NCBI GenBank assembly: GCA_019915015.1
Contig: JAHBBC010000010.1
Location: forward strand, 372,001 to 436,000
Length of the DNA stretch: 64,000 nt
DNA from: Auriscalpium vulgare
Taxonomy: Eukaryota > Basidiomycota > Agaricomycetes > Russulales > Auriscalpiaceae
Direction: 5' to 3'
The translations under genes were made by a program, and so were the position numbers. Shown here in pieces: positions 1 to 12,043 of the stretch. The first letter of the stretch is position 1; every line of letters starts with the position of its first letter. The notes under the pieces are model-generated. The model did not search any database, was not told the origin of the DNA, and worked only from the letters and a program-made list of their open reading frames with translations.

Positions 1-1
1 T

Positions 2-1188
2 GACGACAACGCCGCGGCAGTCGATCATCCAGAGAACGAGATCCTCTACCTGCCGTCGCAGCTTCCTGCGGAGCTCCGTGCAACGGGCTGCGTGCCCGGT
101 TTGGTTCAGAAGGAGTTGAAGCTGCGATTGGGGCAAGTGGAGGACGCCCTGTATCAGGTGAGTCGAGCACACGTCGAGCATCCTTCTAGAGTTGAGGCTA
201 AACTGAAAGCTCAGGTCCGTCGCTCCCTACGGATACGACATACCCACGTACAATTCAAGCGCGTCCACATTGCTGGTCCTGGGCAGAAGGCAAACACACG
301 CGCACGCAACTACATCACCCGACTGATGGAGAAGGCCACTCGTCATGTCCAGCGCTATCGTGCCGGTTACGCCGCACTGATTGAGCTGGACCCGAACGGC
401 GCCTGGAAACAGAAGTTCAAGGAGCTCCGAGATACCGACGTCCGCGCACCGCGCCAGGAAGCCAACACTCTCGGCAAGGGTCACTTCGAACAGAGCTGGA
501 TATGGCGCGCCTTGCGGGCAGATGCGCGCGATATTGTTGGCATGGATGACGATGCATCGGAGGCTGAGATCACAGACAGTGAGTATTACCCCGTTATCCC
601 TCGAACAAACAGGCTGATGTCTTTGCATCCGAAGCTGTTCGTGTTGACTGGGTGAACGCAAAGTCTCGCGTTGACCGCTGGGAGGAAGAAATCGTGCTCC
701 TTCAAGAGGAGATGCGTCGAGCGGTGCGATTCATGGATGCACGCGCACAGCAGTGGAGGGCGTGCATTCCCAGTCGTCCCGAGGCCCGGCCTGACATCGT
801 ATCCGGGATCAAAGCGTACGCTCATCGTCAGGCCGCTCAGTTCGATGAGCTCAGCCATTCCTTTGTGTCCATCTGGAAGCCCGTCCTTGCGCAGTTCTCT
901 CTCCCCGACCCCTGGCCTCTCGAATCCCCATCGCCTTCTACGGACACCAATCACATCGGCGCTGGCGACGCCAATCACGATGGCGCATGCGCTGCCGTCC
1001 CGATGCACGCCGCAGACAACAGCATCGTCGTCAACGACGACACGGACGAAGAGCTCTCAGATGCCGACGCCTCGGACGCATCTGAAGAGTCTTCCCAAGG
1101 CGACGCCTCGCATACTCGGGAGCTGGATGGTGCAGATCTTGTGACAGCTGGTGGCGACGTGCACGATGTGATGGACGACATGTGGTAG
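2..1188 (+). CDS. KDZ transposase, C-terminal part (5' end outside window)
   Basis: The reading frame is open from base 2 and reads as the C-terminal half of a Kyakuja-Dileera-Zisupton (KDZ) transposase, the DDE-type DNA transposase of basidiomycete KDZ elements. Three exons fit: 2-157, 215-578 and 635-1188. The first intron (158-214, 57 nt) is a multiple of three without a stop; removing it joins DALYQ to VRRSLRIRH, which matches the family pattern. The second intron (579-634, 56 nt) has a CTGAT branch site and restores the frame into DWVNAKSRVDRWEEE, then LLQEEMRR. The motifs GQKANTRARNYI and the RW-EEE/LL-EEMRR block are typical of KDZ C-termini. The tail (about residues 290-360) is acidic and serine-rich. 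The catalytic domain lies outside the window, so activity cannot be judged, but no lesion is visible here. Family recognition is from memory of conserved motifs. Confidence 0.8.
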
Positions 1189-2100
1189 ATAGTGCTCGAA
1201 TTGGACATGTATGCGTGAGTAGCTATGAAATGGACATATATGAGGACTTCAGGCGCAATTTGCGACGACATGGCGTGCGCTGCGATAGGATAAGTCATTC
1301 GGCACATTCTGAGTACCGGGCACACAAGAAAGTTATTACTACACCGTTGGCTAAGTCTCGGGCATGCTAAGTCTTGTGCACGCTAGTAGTAAATACTATG
1401 TCGTGGCTTGGTGGCCTGATGTACAGCGAAGTCCTAAAGCCTTGAAGCACACGAGCAAGTAATTACTACTACGTCGCAATTTGAGGCACACGAGTTAGTA
1501 CTACGTCGCAACCCAGCAGCAACTCGCGAGGCACGGTAGTAATGACCATGTCATAGGTTCCCATAATTTCAGCCAAGTCCCGACTCAAATGAGTAAGTAT
1601 TTACTACGTTTTGGCGCAGCGGTGGCCTGGCGTCCTCGAGGCACGCTAATATTACTATACTACTTCACAGTCTAGTAGCCTGCTGCATAAGTCTCTACAA
1701 CTATCAGGAAGGCGGTAGGAGGTAATCACTATGTCTCAGAGGTGGAAAGTAATTACTGCGTACCCGTACTAGCCTGCTATCGGCAACAGGAGTATTCTCC
1801 ATACAGTATTTACTATCGCTGCGAAGTAATTCCATATGCAAAAAGTAGCTACCATATCCTATCCTATGAGAAATACTACCCAGTGGAAGCCGAAGTGAAT
1901 ACTCTGCGCTGCGCTTCGAAGTAATCCTGTAGGTACACAGTAAATACTCTCAGAGAAATTACCATGTAGTAGACCCTGGTGAACGTCGGAGTAAATACTA
2001 TGCGCTGCGGAGTAACACTATAGGTACAAAGTAAATAGCCTAGCGGAACGCGACGTGATTACTACGCGCTGCGACAGTAAGTACAAAGTAAATACAACAT
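1189..2100. other. AT-rich gene-free stretch with dispersed GTAAATACTAC-like motifs
   Basis: No coding region is visible. The stretch is more AT-rich than its neighbours and contains many scattered copies of short motifs such as AGTAATTACTAC and GTAAATACTA, which become denser towards the tandem array that follows. It looks like decayed, diverged copies of the same repeat. Confidence 0.5.
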
Positions 2101-2800
2101 CCTATGAATTATTTCCGTACAGTAGACCCTAGCGGACGTCGGAGTAAATACTACGCCCTGCGGAACAACCCTATAGGTTAAATACTACACGCTGCAACTG
2201 TAGGTACAAAGTATATACCACATCCTATGAGCAATTACTGTACAGTAGACCCTAGCGGACGTCGGAGTAAATACTACGTACTGCGGAACAACCCTATAGG
2301 TTAAATACTACACGCTGCAACTGTAGGTACAAAGTATATACCACATCCTATGAGCAATTACTGTACAGTAGACCCTAGCGGCGGACGTCGGAGTAAATAC
2401 TACGTACTGCGGAACAACCCTATAGGTTAAATACTACACGCTGCAACTGTAGGTACAAAGTATATACCACATCCTATGAGCAATTACTGTACAGTAGACC
2501 CTAGCGGACGTCGGAGTAAATACTACGTACTGCGGAACAACCCTATAGGTTAAATACTACACGCTGCAACTGTAGGTACAAAGTATATACCACATCCTAT
2601 GAGCAATTACTGTACAGTAGACCCTAGCGGCGGACGTTGGAGTAAATACTACGTACTGCGGAACAACCCTATAGGTTAAATACTACACGCTGCAACTGTA
2701 GGTACAAAGTATATACCACATCCTATGAGCAATTACTGTACAGTAGACCCTAGCGGACGTCGGAGTAAATACTACGCGCTGCGGAACAACCCTATAGGTA
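2101..2800. repeat. Minisatellite, 123/126-bp unit, about 5.5 copies
   Basis: The sequence GCAATTACTGTACAG recurs at about 2231, 2354, 2480, 2603 and 2729, giving spacings of 123, 126, 123 and 126 bp. The difference is an extra GCG in every second unit (GCGGCGG versus GCGG). Units are almost identical in the centre; the first (from about 2101) and the last (to about 2800) are diverged. There is no open reading frame through the units. Confidence 0.85.
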
Positions 2801-2975
2801 CAAAATAAATATATTGTATGAGAACTACTGCCTAGTGGACTCTAGTAGACTCCGCAGTGAATACTACGCACTGCTAGGTTGGCTACTATGATATGTACTC
2901 GTATCAGCTACTAGTGGCACTTCGTATATACTACTATTATAGGTACTACTAATACTATACCTACCTACACAGTTG

Positions 2976-4710
2976 AGGTCGAGCTCGGAGGGTGCGTGGC
3001 GCGCCTCCAGCACTACGCGGACCACCACGGCACGCCTGCGTGGGTCGACGACTCCGACGGCCTCCTGCAGCCGCTGCCTCCAGTAAGTCGTCTCCATTTT
3101 GTTGACTTCGCATGATCACTAACTCGGTTCGCTGCTAGAAACGCAGCGCCTTTGAGCTCATGCTCGAAGGCCAGCTCGCCGGCGACGACGTCGAGCTCGA
3201 CTTGGGCGAAGTCGACTACGGACCCGCGGGGGCGGCTATTGCCACGCTGCCTGTCGCGAAGTCCGAGGGTGAGTCCGAGGTGCCGGGCGAGGAGCTGGAA
3301 GACGGCGAAGTCGCGGACGACGAGCCCGCAGAGGACGAGCTCGCCGACGAGGAGAAGGAGGAGGATTTCGAGGCGAAGAAGACGAAGAAGAAGGCGACCA
3401 AGCACCTCGTCCTCGAGTTGGACGACCCGACTTGGGCGAGGGACGCGAAGTGGGGAGCGCAGTACCGGGAGGCCAACGCGCTCGTGAAGACGATCAAGAC
3501 GGGGAAGTACGACTACGAGTCGTACGGTTCGGTAGGTCGTTCGGCTTTGTGTCTTAGGTTCGGCGCTGACTTCGGCTCGTTTTCTAGGTATGCGACTATT
3601 GTCGCGGGTACATCGCGACGCACGGGCACGCCTGCGCGCCGCAGATCGTCAAGATCCAGACGAAGGTGAAGGTGTCGTGCGCCCGCTGTATGATAGCGGT
3701 GCACGGGTGTTACTGGACGAACGGTCCAGTTGTTGAGTCAAGTAAGTTCGGTTTTGTCCTGTACGCATTCGAGTCGGAGCTGATGCCTTCGTAACAGAGA
3801 AAAAGGGCAAGACGGAAGATTCGGGCCTCAAGCGCGTGCCCGAGGCCTCGCCGGACCATGACGACGATGTCGTGCAGCCGGCGGCGAAGAAGGTGAAGGC
3901 GACGCCCAAGGCGACGCCGAGGAAGGAGACGCGCGCCCAGGCGCAAAGTAAGTGACTTCGTTTGACTTCGTTCGAGGAGGAGAGCTGACCCGAACCCACA
4001 GAGAAAAAGGCAGTGGTGTCGTCCGAAGTCGACCTGACTTCGGACGTCGAGATGGCTGGGCCGTCGCAGACGCAAGCGACGATGCCAGGTAAGAGCACGC
4101 CGCTCTTCCTGCCTAGTCCGAAGTCTGACTCGGAGCAAGACGTAGGATTCGGGACCGCGGGGGAGGACATGTGGGAGGAGATGGGCAAGGACCTCGAGGG
4201 TAAGTCGTCGCTTGATCGTGATGGCGTTCCGAAGCTAACACGATCCTAGAAACCTCGGTTCGGCCTCCAAGCGCGCCGGTCGCGGGCCCGAGCAAGCCGA
4301 AGAACAAGGGCAAGGGCAAGGCCAGGGCGAAGTCGTCCCGGACGCGCCGCGTCATCCCCGTGCCCATCTACGGGAACGAGACGAGGGTGCGCGGGCTGCC
4401 TCAGTCCGACCGCTTCACCGACCACACCCTCCCCGAGCCGCCGACGATGGACGACCTGGAGGCCATGGCGAGGGCGATCGACGACGTGCCGACGGACATC
4501 GGGCTCACCGAAGCTGAGCGCCGCATCGTCCGGATGATCCGGATCATGAAGGCCGACGCCATGACGCTCGCCTACCTCGTCCACAACCGCATCATCGACC
4601 TTAACTGGGCCGAGACCCGGTACCTCAACCGGGCGCTGTGGGAGCGTTACAACGCGGGCGAACCGGTGACTCTGTACGGCGGAAATGCGGACGACGAGTC
4701 GGAGGATTGA
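2976..4710 (+). pseudogene. 5'-truncated copy of the CxxC zinc-binding gene at 13,936-15,901
   Basis: This is an inverted, almost perfect copy of the minus-strand gene at 13,936-15,901 (position p here equals 18,646-p there). Exons by homology are 2976-3082, 3139-3531, 3588-3741, 3798-3947, 4002-4199 and 4250-4710, all with GT-AG introns of about 50-56 nt. The copy begins abruptly inside exon 2 at AGGTCGAGCTCGG, so it lacks the start codon, exon 1 and the first 15 or so codons of exon 2. The only difference I found is G at 4420 against A in the other copy (Asp versus Asn). No frame lesion is present downstream of the truncation, so it would be silent unless a new start is used. Identity breaks at 4730, 20 bp after the stop, and the gag gene follows at 4794. 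Confidence 0.85.
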
Positions 4711-4730
4711 GCGAAGTCGAGGGAAGTCGG
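2976..4730 (+). repeat. Inverted duplication, left arm (partner 13,916-15,670)
   Basis: The 1,755-bp left arm matches the reverse complement of 13,916-15,670 with one observed substitution (4420 versus 14,226) and no indel. The arms enclose 9.2 kb. No terminal inverted repeats or target-site duplication mark its ends, and it cuts into an exon at one end, so it looks like a segmental or repair-driven duplication, not a transposition. Confidence 0.9.
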
Positions 4731-4793
4731 TCGCAACTCACTTCGCTCCGCCCTATCCACCCACCACCCGCATACTCCGCACAACCACCAGCA

Positions 4794-7104
4794 ATGGCCG
4801 CCCTCGTCCCGATGCCATCTAGGCTCGCCCGAACAGCGCCTGTGTTCACGCCGGACAAACCCCCGCGAGATCCGTAGGTTTTGGCCTGACCTTGAAGCGT
4901 TCTTCGGACCTGCGGGCGTCGTCACTGACCGCGCGAAGAAGGATTGGACGAAGAACTACGTCCCCACAGCAACCGCCGACCTGTTCGACGCAATGATCGA
5001 ATTCACTGGCAACGCCACATACGACGAGTTCAAGGTAGCGGTCGGTAAGCTCTATCCAGGAGCCGACGCCGACCGAGCGTATACAACGGCCGACCTAGAC
5101 GAGCTCGTCAAACAGACGCGAGCAAAGTCTACGTTGACTCTCGACGACTTCGCTACGTATCATCGAGAGTATCTGACCATTTCGGGCTTCCTAGTGCTCA
5201 AAGGACGTCTTTCGACGATGGAGCAGAACCGAGCGTTCTCCCGAGGTATCCCGAACGCCCTCTGGCCGAAGGTTAACTCTCGGCTCCAGATCAAGAAGCC
5301 CGACGTCATCGCAGGCGACCCTTACGACGTCTCGGACGCCTATCTCGCCGGGCAGTACGTCCTCCAGTCCGACGTCGACGCGTTTCGGACCGGCGCGCAC
5401 GTAGCCACCCCAGTCGTTCCCCCAGCGCCAGTTGTCGTCGCCGCCACGCCTTCACCTGCCCCAACCATCAAGGCAGAAGATCTCCTTGCGACACTCGTCC
5501 GAAGCTTGATGCAAGGTGGTTCGCTCGCAACACTAGCGGGCCCGATCAAAGCAGCAGCGAACGCAGTCGAAGCAGCAGCAGCACCAGCCGCAGTCGCATC
5601 TTCCACCGCAAGTACTTCCTCAGCGGACGCACGCGCAGCAGCAATGCTGCGCCTTGCCGGACGTTGTTTGTACTGTGGAAGCTCCGAACATCGTATATCG
5701 TCTTGCGAGCTCGTCGAAGAAGACGTTCGCGCAGGCCTTATCGTTCGGAACGGCGAAGGCAAGGTCACGCTTGCGAACGGCAGCTTCGTTCCTCGGGCCA
5801 TCACCGGCGACTTCTTGCGCGACCGAGTCCAAGAGTGGTATCGTCGCAACCCTTCGGTCAAGCCCGTGGTAGCTTCGACCCTCATGATGGAATTGCTCCC
5901 CACTCCGCTTCAAACGTTTTCGCTCACGAAGGTAGATCGCATCGCAGGACTCGAAGCCGAACTGGCTGCACTTCGGTCGCAACATGCTGCATATGCGCAA
6001 GTCTTCGATGGGGTCGAGATTACTCGCCCGGCTAAAGCCAAAGTTGGCCCACCGCCTCCGAAGATTGCGCAAGCAGAGCCTCCGAAGCAAGCGCCACAGG
6101 CACCCGAACCCGAGACGAGCGAAGTTGAGCAAACTCCAGTTCACCCATTCCGCAACGTCCGCGACGCGACCTCCGCCCCCATCAAACCGAAGACGGTTCC
6201 AGCCGATCCGAGCAAACCAGCCGTTCGCGAACCACAATTTCGCAACGCGCCGCCGGTTCACCGCACCGAATTGGCCGACGCCGTCTTCGAACGCGCCATG
6301 AAGGAGGTTCGACTTTCGCTCACGCCGGAAGAACTGCTCTCGCTCGCCCCCGAAGTTCGCCAGAAGTTCCGCGACGCGATCACGCCTCGTCGGGCAGCAA
6401 ACGTCCAGGAAGTAGAGCCAAGCCACAAGGTCACGATCGAGGAGGTACCTGACGAGGAGCTCACTTCGCCAGCAGCGGCAATCCGAGCTTCGGAAACGGT
6501 ACTCCTCGCCCACTACGCCCCCGATCCACGCAGGTCGACCGTCGACTCCGTTTGGCCGGCATCGAACAAAGGCGTCATGAGCGACCCGATCGAGGTCTAC
6601 CTGAACTCTCACACGCACGACAGCATGTTCGATCCCGACGCGTTGACCGTCGCAAACAACTCCCACTCGCTTCGGTCCATCGACGGGATTGTCGCCAGCC
6701 GAGTCGCCATCGAATGCCTTCTCGACCCTGGATCTCAGGTAATAGCGATGAGCGAGGAGGTATGTCACTTCCTCGAGCTTCACTACGACCCCGAGATCAA
6801 GATTCGCCTCCAATCGGCGAACAAGCAGGTTTCCGAGTCGCTCGGGCTGGCACGTAACGTTCCTATCAAGTTCGGAAGCATGACATTGTACCTGCAGGTT
6901 CATATCGTGCGGAACGTTGCCTACGACATTCTCCTCGGTCGCCCCTTCGACGTCCTCACCGAGTCGATCGTTCACAACTTCCAGAACGAGGACCAGACGG
7001 TCACCATCCGCAACCCGAACACAGGCGACCGCCTCGTCATCCCCACATACCCTCGGGGACACCATCGGTTTCGCGAGGAGCAAATTGCTCAAGCCCGACT
7101 TTGA
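4794..7104 (+). pseudogene. Ty3/Gypsy Gag with zinc knuckle and aspartic protease (frameshifted)
   Basis: Gag-protease of a Ty3-type element. The likely start is the ATG at 4794. An early frame (4794 to about 4866) passes into the main frame (4993-7104) across a run of five C bases at 4864-4868, suggesting a 1-nt insertion. The main frame shows a Gag-like helical region, a proline/alanine-rich linker, a CCHC knuckle (CLYCGSSEHRISSC, near 5,665) and a retroviral-type aspartic protease with LDPGSQ in place of the usual DTG/DSG and a later YDILLGRPFD flap/ILG motif (near 6,930). Other agaricomycete Ty3 proteases carry DPGS, so this may be normal for the clade. The frame stops at 7104 and pol continues in another frame. 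Confidence 0.75.
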
Positions 7105-10100
7105 AGACGAAGTCGACGAAGGCAACTCCATCGCCATGATCATCGAAGGTGAAGGAGACAATGTCCGGATCATCGCCTATACCCAAATCGACTCCTCGGA
7201 CGAGTCGGCGGTTCGCCACGCATACGTCACCGCTTCCGAAGCACGCTCACATCTTCCCGAACACTCCGCGCCTTCTTTCATGCAGAATATCTGTCCCGCC
7301 CCGCCTTGAAAGCCACTGGCGGCTGAGCACTCCCATCTTGATCCCAAACACGCAGTTCCGAACCAGTTTGCCGCATCGTCCTCGTCTCCTCAGTCCTCGC
7401 GTACTTACGTTCTCAGTTTGCAACCCCTCGGTCCCGGTTTGCAATCCCCGCCCAGTTCCACAGGACCGATGACGCCATCCCCCTCACTTTCCCAAACATC
7501 CCCAGACTCTTATCTTGGCACCCAGCGCACTTCGACTCCTTTCTTGGCCACGCCCTCGACTTCGCCTTCGACACACGACGCCGACGTACACGATACCTTC
7601 ATCGGCAAAAAGAAGTACAAGCCAGTCGGGCAGAAAGTCAAACCCGTCCTAGGTACGCTTCCCGAAGGCTTCCGAATCGAGCGCAACATCACCGGCGATC
7701 CACTCGCGTCCATGCCGCCGCTCAACCCTCATCCTCCGAAGTTCACACCTACCGGTCGATATACCCAAGAGCGACACGACGCCATGGACGCCCTTCCGAA
7801 CTACGATTTCTTGACACCGACCGAGCGCGACCTTCTCCACAACACCATCTCCGAGCAAAACGAAGCGTTCGCCTGGGCCGAGAATGAGCGAGGAAGCTTC
7901 AAAGAGGAGTACTTTCCGCCTATTCAAATCCCAGTGGTGGCGCATGTCCCTTGGGTCGATCGTAACATCCCCATACCCCCAGGCATCCGCGACGAAGTCT
8001 GCAGAATGATCAAGAAGAAGATCGATGCAGGCGTCTACGAACCTTCCAACTCCTCCTATCGATCAAAGTGGTTTTGCGTCGCGAAGAAGGACGGTAAGCT
8101 TCGCATCGTCCACTCGCTCGAACCGCTCAACGCCGTCACGGTCGCACATTCCGGAGTCCCGCCTATCAAAGAGCACCTCGCCGAGCAGTTCGGAGGTCGT
8201 GCTTGCGGTGGTATCCTCGACCTGTACGTCGGCTACGACGAGCGAGTCATGGACGAACGATCCCGCGACTTCACCACCTTCCAAACCCCCTACGGCGCGC
8301 ATCGCCTCGTCACCCTGCCGATGGGTTGGACGAACTCGGTCCCAATTTTCCACGACGACGTCACCCACATACTTCGCGAAGAGATTCCGACATATACCAT
8401 CCCCTTCATCGACGATGTCCCCATCAAAGGCCCGAAGTCGGACTACAGGCTCGCGGACGGTTCGTATGAGATGATACCAGAGAACCCAGACATCCGTCGC
8501 TTCGTCTGGGAACATCTCCTCAACACGAACCGAATCCTCCAACGTATGCGCTATTCAGAGGGCACCTTCTCCGGTACGAAGTCGATCCTCATATCGCGCG
8601 AGTTCACGGTTCTTCGCCATCTCTGCACTCCAGAAGGCAGGCGTGCAGACCCTACCACCATCTCCGCGATCACCAATTGGGGACCTTGTAAAGATCTTTC
8701 AGATGTTCGCGCGTTCCTCGGAACCGTTGGCGTTTGTAGGATCTTCATCAAGGACTTCGCGAAGCACGCTTGGCCCCTCACGAAGCTCACGCGCAAAGGA
8801 GTTGACTTCGAGTATGGTACCGAGCAACTTATCGCACAGGAGTACCTCAAGGACGCACTCGTTCATTCCGAAGCACTTCGAGCCATCGACTACGAATCTC
8901 CCGCCGCCGTCATCCTCGCCGTCGACACCTCCTACATCGCCGTTGGCTACATCCTCGCCCAAGAAGACGAAGAGAATAAGAAGAAGCGATACTACAGTCG
9001 GTTCGGATCAATATCGCTAAACGACCGCGAACGTCGCTTCTCCCAGCCGAAGCTCGAAATCTATGGTCTCTACCGCGCATTGAAGACGCTGAAGATCTAC
9101 CTCATCGGACTTCGGAACCTCATCATCGAGGTTGACGCTCTTTCCATTGGCGGTATGCTGAAGCACCCTGATCTAGTCCCCACTGCGAGCACCAATCGCT
9201 GGATTATCTCCATCCTCGCCTTCAAATTTCTACTTCGGCACGTCCCAGGAATTTTTCACGGCCCCGACGGTCTCTCCCGACGCGTTCGGCAGCCTGGAGA
9301 TCCTCCCGAAGTTGAAGACGACGACTTCGACGACTGGATCGACGAGTTGTACGGCTTCCTGAACATCGCCCACACCGCCAGCATGAACGAGCAACCGACT
9401 TGGACTCCTTCTACCCCTTCCGCGTCCGTCCACGAGGTGTTCGCACTGACCGAGGACGGTCAGAATCAAAGTATGGAGGAGGAGCCCCCGGTGCTGCGAT
9501 ATGGCGAGATCCCGCGCACCGAAGCCGCACACAAAGCCGACAAACGCATCATCTACGTCCGAGATTGGCTAGAAGACCCAGTACGTCCCGAGAAAATGAC
9601 CGACTCCGAGTTCACCACATTCGTTCGCTACGCCACCAAGTTCTTCGTTACTAGAGATCGCCTCTGGCGTCGTAACAAAGATGGCGGACACAAGCTCGTC
9701 CCGCACAAGAAACGCCGCGTCGACATCCTCATCGACTGCCATGATAAAGTCGGCCATCGAGGAGTGTTCGCAACACGCTCGCTCATCGGCCAACGCTTCT
9801 GGTGGCCGTCCTACGAAGCCGACGTCCTGTGGTATGTTCGGACATGTCTAATCTGCCAACAGCGTCAACGACTCCAAATCCTCCTACCCCCAACCGTCGC
9901 GCCACCCGCTTCTTTGTTCGCGAAGATCTACGTCGACACCATGCACATGCCGCCCTCGAACGGGTACCGCTACATCGTCCAAGGTTGATGTTCCATCACT
10001 TCGTATCCCGAATTCCGACTACTCAAGAAAGAGGACTCTGTCGCACTCGCGAAGTTCTTCTACGAGGAAATCATCTCCCGTTGGGGTTCGCTTAGCGAGA

Positions 10101-10950
10101 TCGTCACCGACAACGGCAAACCGTTCATCAAAGCCCTCGAGCACCTCGAAACGCTGTACCACATCCGACATATTCGAATCAGCGGCTACAACTCCCGAGC
10201 AAACGGTATAGTCGAACGCTCACATTACGATGTTCGGCAGGCACTCTTCAAAGCAGCAGACGGAGACCAGTCACAATGGGCGCGCCACGCTCACTCTGTC
10301 TTCTGGTCGGAGCGCCTCACGGTTCGGAAACGCATGGGCTGTTCGCCTTACTTCGCGGTCACGGGTTGTCACCCGCTCATTCCCCTGGACATTGCTGAAG
10401 CCACGTATCTCCAGCCCCTCCAGATTCCATACTCTCGACTACAGATCTCATCGCTCGCCGCGCCATCGCTCTCCAGAAGCGTTACGCCGACATCTCGGCA
10501 CTTTGCTCCCAAGTCTACGAGACTCGCATCGAGAACGCTCGACGCTTTGAAGCTGAACATTCGCACACGATTCGCGACTTCGACTTCAAACGAGGAACAC
10601 TCGTACTCATGCGCAACACCGCAATAGAGAAGTCGCTCAACCGCAAGATGCGTCCACGTTACCTCGGTCCCCTCGTCGTCATCTCGCGCAACCGAGGCGG
10701 CGCATACATCCTCGCCGACCTCGACGCTTCCGTTCTAGATCGCCCCATTGCCGCGTTCCGAGTCATTCCTTACTTCGCTCGTCGAGAACCGATCGAGATT
10801 GACATTCGCGACATCGACATAGATACTCAGCGACTTCGCGAGCTCGAGCAAAGCGAGACGCAAGGCAACGAAGACGAAGCAGATCCACCCGAAGTTGAGC
10901 AACGCGACGTAGAGCCCCCTGATGATGAAGCAGAAGCCGAACAAGAGTAG
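7105..10950 (+). pseudogene. Ty3/Gypsy Pol (RT, RNase H, integrase), broken by stops and frameshift
   Basis: From about 7080 the coding continues in frame 2 with a stop at 7307, then runs open from 7418 to 9988. Reverse transcriptase is clear: KWFCVAKKDGKLRIVHSLEP, LPMGWTNS and an FIDD active site (near 8,405). RNase H follows (LAVDTSYIAVGY) and then the integrase H2C2 finger (HDKVGHRG, CLICQQ). The first catalytic Asp is in YVDTMH, then a TGA at 9986 interrupts the integrase; the context (YIVQG-stop-CS) suggests CGA to TGA. Past the stop the same frame carries VTDNGKPF and GIVERSH (second Asp and Glu). A second shift near 10,428 moves to frame 1 at LSTTDLIARRA, which runs to 10950 with the KRGTLVLMRN and RYLGPLVV C-terminal motifs. 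Three or more lesions make it non-autonomous. Confidence 0.85.
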
Positions 10951-11588
10951 AGAACGCGACGGAGCGCATTCCAGAATCCACACCACTTCCCTCTCCTCCC
11001 CATCGTGTCTCTTATCTCATTTTCTTTGTACTATACTAAGTCGCTCGCGTTTACCGCTGTAGCGCAGGGCTACTCAAGATCAAAGTCCTAAGTCTATGAA
11101 GGAGTACTGAGACTTGAACAAAAGAATCGAATTTTCATCTTTCCTGACTTAGCTGTGTGCGCTTCAGAGTCCCGAAGTCGCTTCGGCTTTCGTACGTTCA
11201 CTTCGTGTTGATCTCACACAGTTCGAATGCAAGAAACGAATCCTATTCAAAATCAAGACTCAAGAACAAGAACAATCATTCTATTTTACATTTCCTCCCC
11301 CTTTCACCTTTTCTTTTCGACTTTACGATTCCTTTGAATCGTTGCTTATGTCATCTACATCCAGCATTTTTTTGACCCATGCAACGACAGTCTGTGTCGC
11401 CTTTTTTGGAAATTCAGTCCCACGCTTTGTTCACTCGTGCTTTCAGCTCCCTCACCGGCCTCACGGGATGATACACTGTACACTACACATGTATTGTTGC
11501 CTATGAAACTTACTCAGACCATACAACGCGCACAGTGATTATGTTGCCAGGATTGAACATCGAACAGTGCACAGTCGGTAGGAAGAGA

Positions 11589-11643
11589 CGATGACATCAT
11601 TCCGGGTATTAAAGTGCATTTAAAAGCCGAAATGACGTCATCG
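11589..11643. repeat. Hairpin with CGATGACATCATT arms
   Basis: CGATGACATCATTCC at the left pairs with GAAATGACGTCATCG at the right across a loop of about 25 nt; one mismatch lies in the CRE-like TGACRTCA core. A wider inverted pair, TGTTGCCA near 11,542 and TGGCAACA near 11,662, surrounds it. Confidence 0.6.
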
Positions 11644-12043
11644 CTTTTGAGCTCAAGTGTTGGCAACAATTATTGTTTGGCATCTAGCAGTGCCGTCCAC
11701 CAGTGCCAGCATCGACGGGTGCAGCTACACGCACCCTGCATGGCGTGATACCTGCCACTGCACCCCCCCGACCGAGCCCCAACCTGCTCACGGTGCATGC
11801 CACCCCTAGCGTGTCACCCACGTCGCCCGTCATCACTATGTATTCACATCTTCTGACAATACTCACATAGTGCTAGCGCACCTTCAGCAACATCTGTACT
11901 CTGCTCACTCTGACACTCTTACACTGCAGACAACATCCACACATTAAACAACACCCCAACTGGGCTGTTATCCATATGCCTCATAAGTGCATTTCCTTGT
12001 GTGTAGGTACATGTTGTTATTACCATAGCAACAGTGTGACTTA

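Larger units (their letters stand above)
4731..10950 (+). mobile_element. Decayed Ty3/Gypsy element without recognisable LTRs
   Basis: Gag and Pol together span 6.2 kb. No LTR, PBS or PPT+LTR can be found on either side: the left edge abuts the duplicated gene arm (ending 4730) only 63 bp before the gag ATG, and after the pol stop at 10950 the sequence is pyrimidine-rich without a TG...CA repeat. It is therefore an internal fragment, either truncated during insertion or trimmed by rearrangement. Confidence 0.7.

Noticed and set aside
2101..2800. CRISPR-like array
   Set aside because: Units are about 123 bp and identical throughout with no unique spacers; it is a minisatellite in a eukaryote.
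4089..4115. 27-nt GT-AG intron in the CxxC gene
   Set aside because: Too short to be spliced, and the frame is open through it in both copies.
4731..4793. CxxC gene as a captured passenger of the Ty3 element
   Set aside because: The second copy has no gag-pol behind it and the left copy is 5'-truncated, so simple duplication beside an element fragment explains it better.
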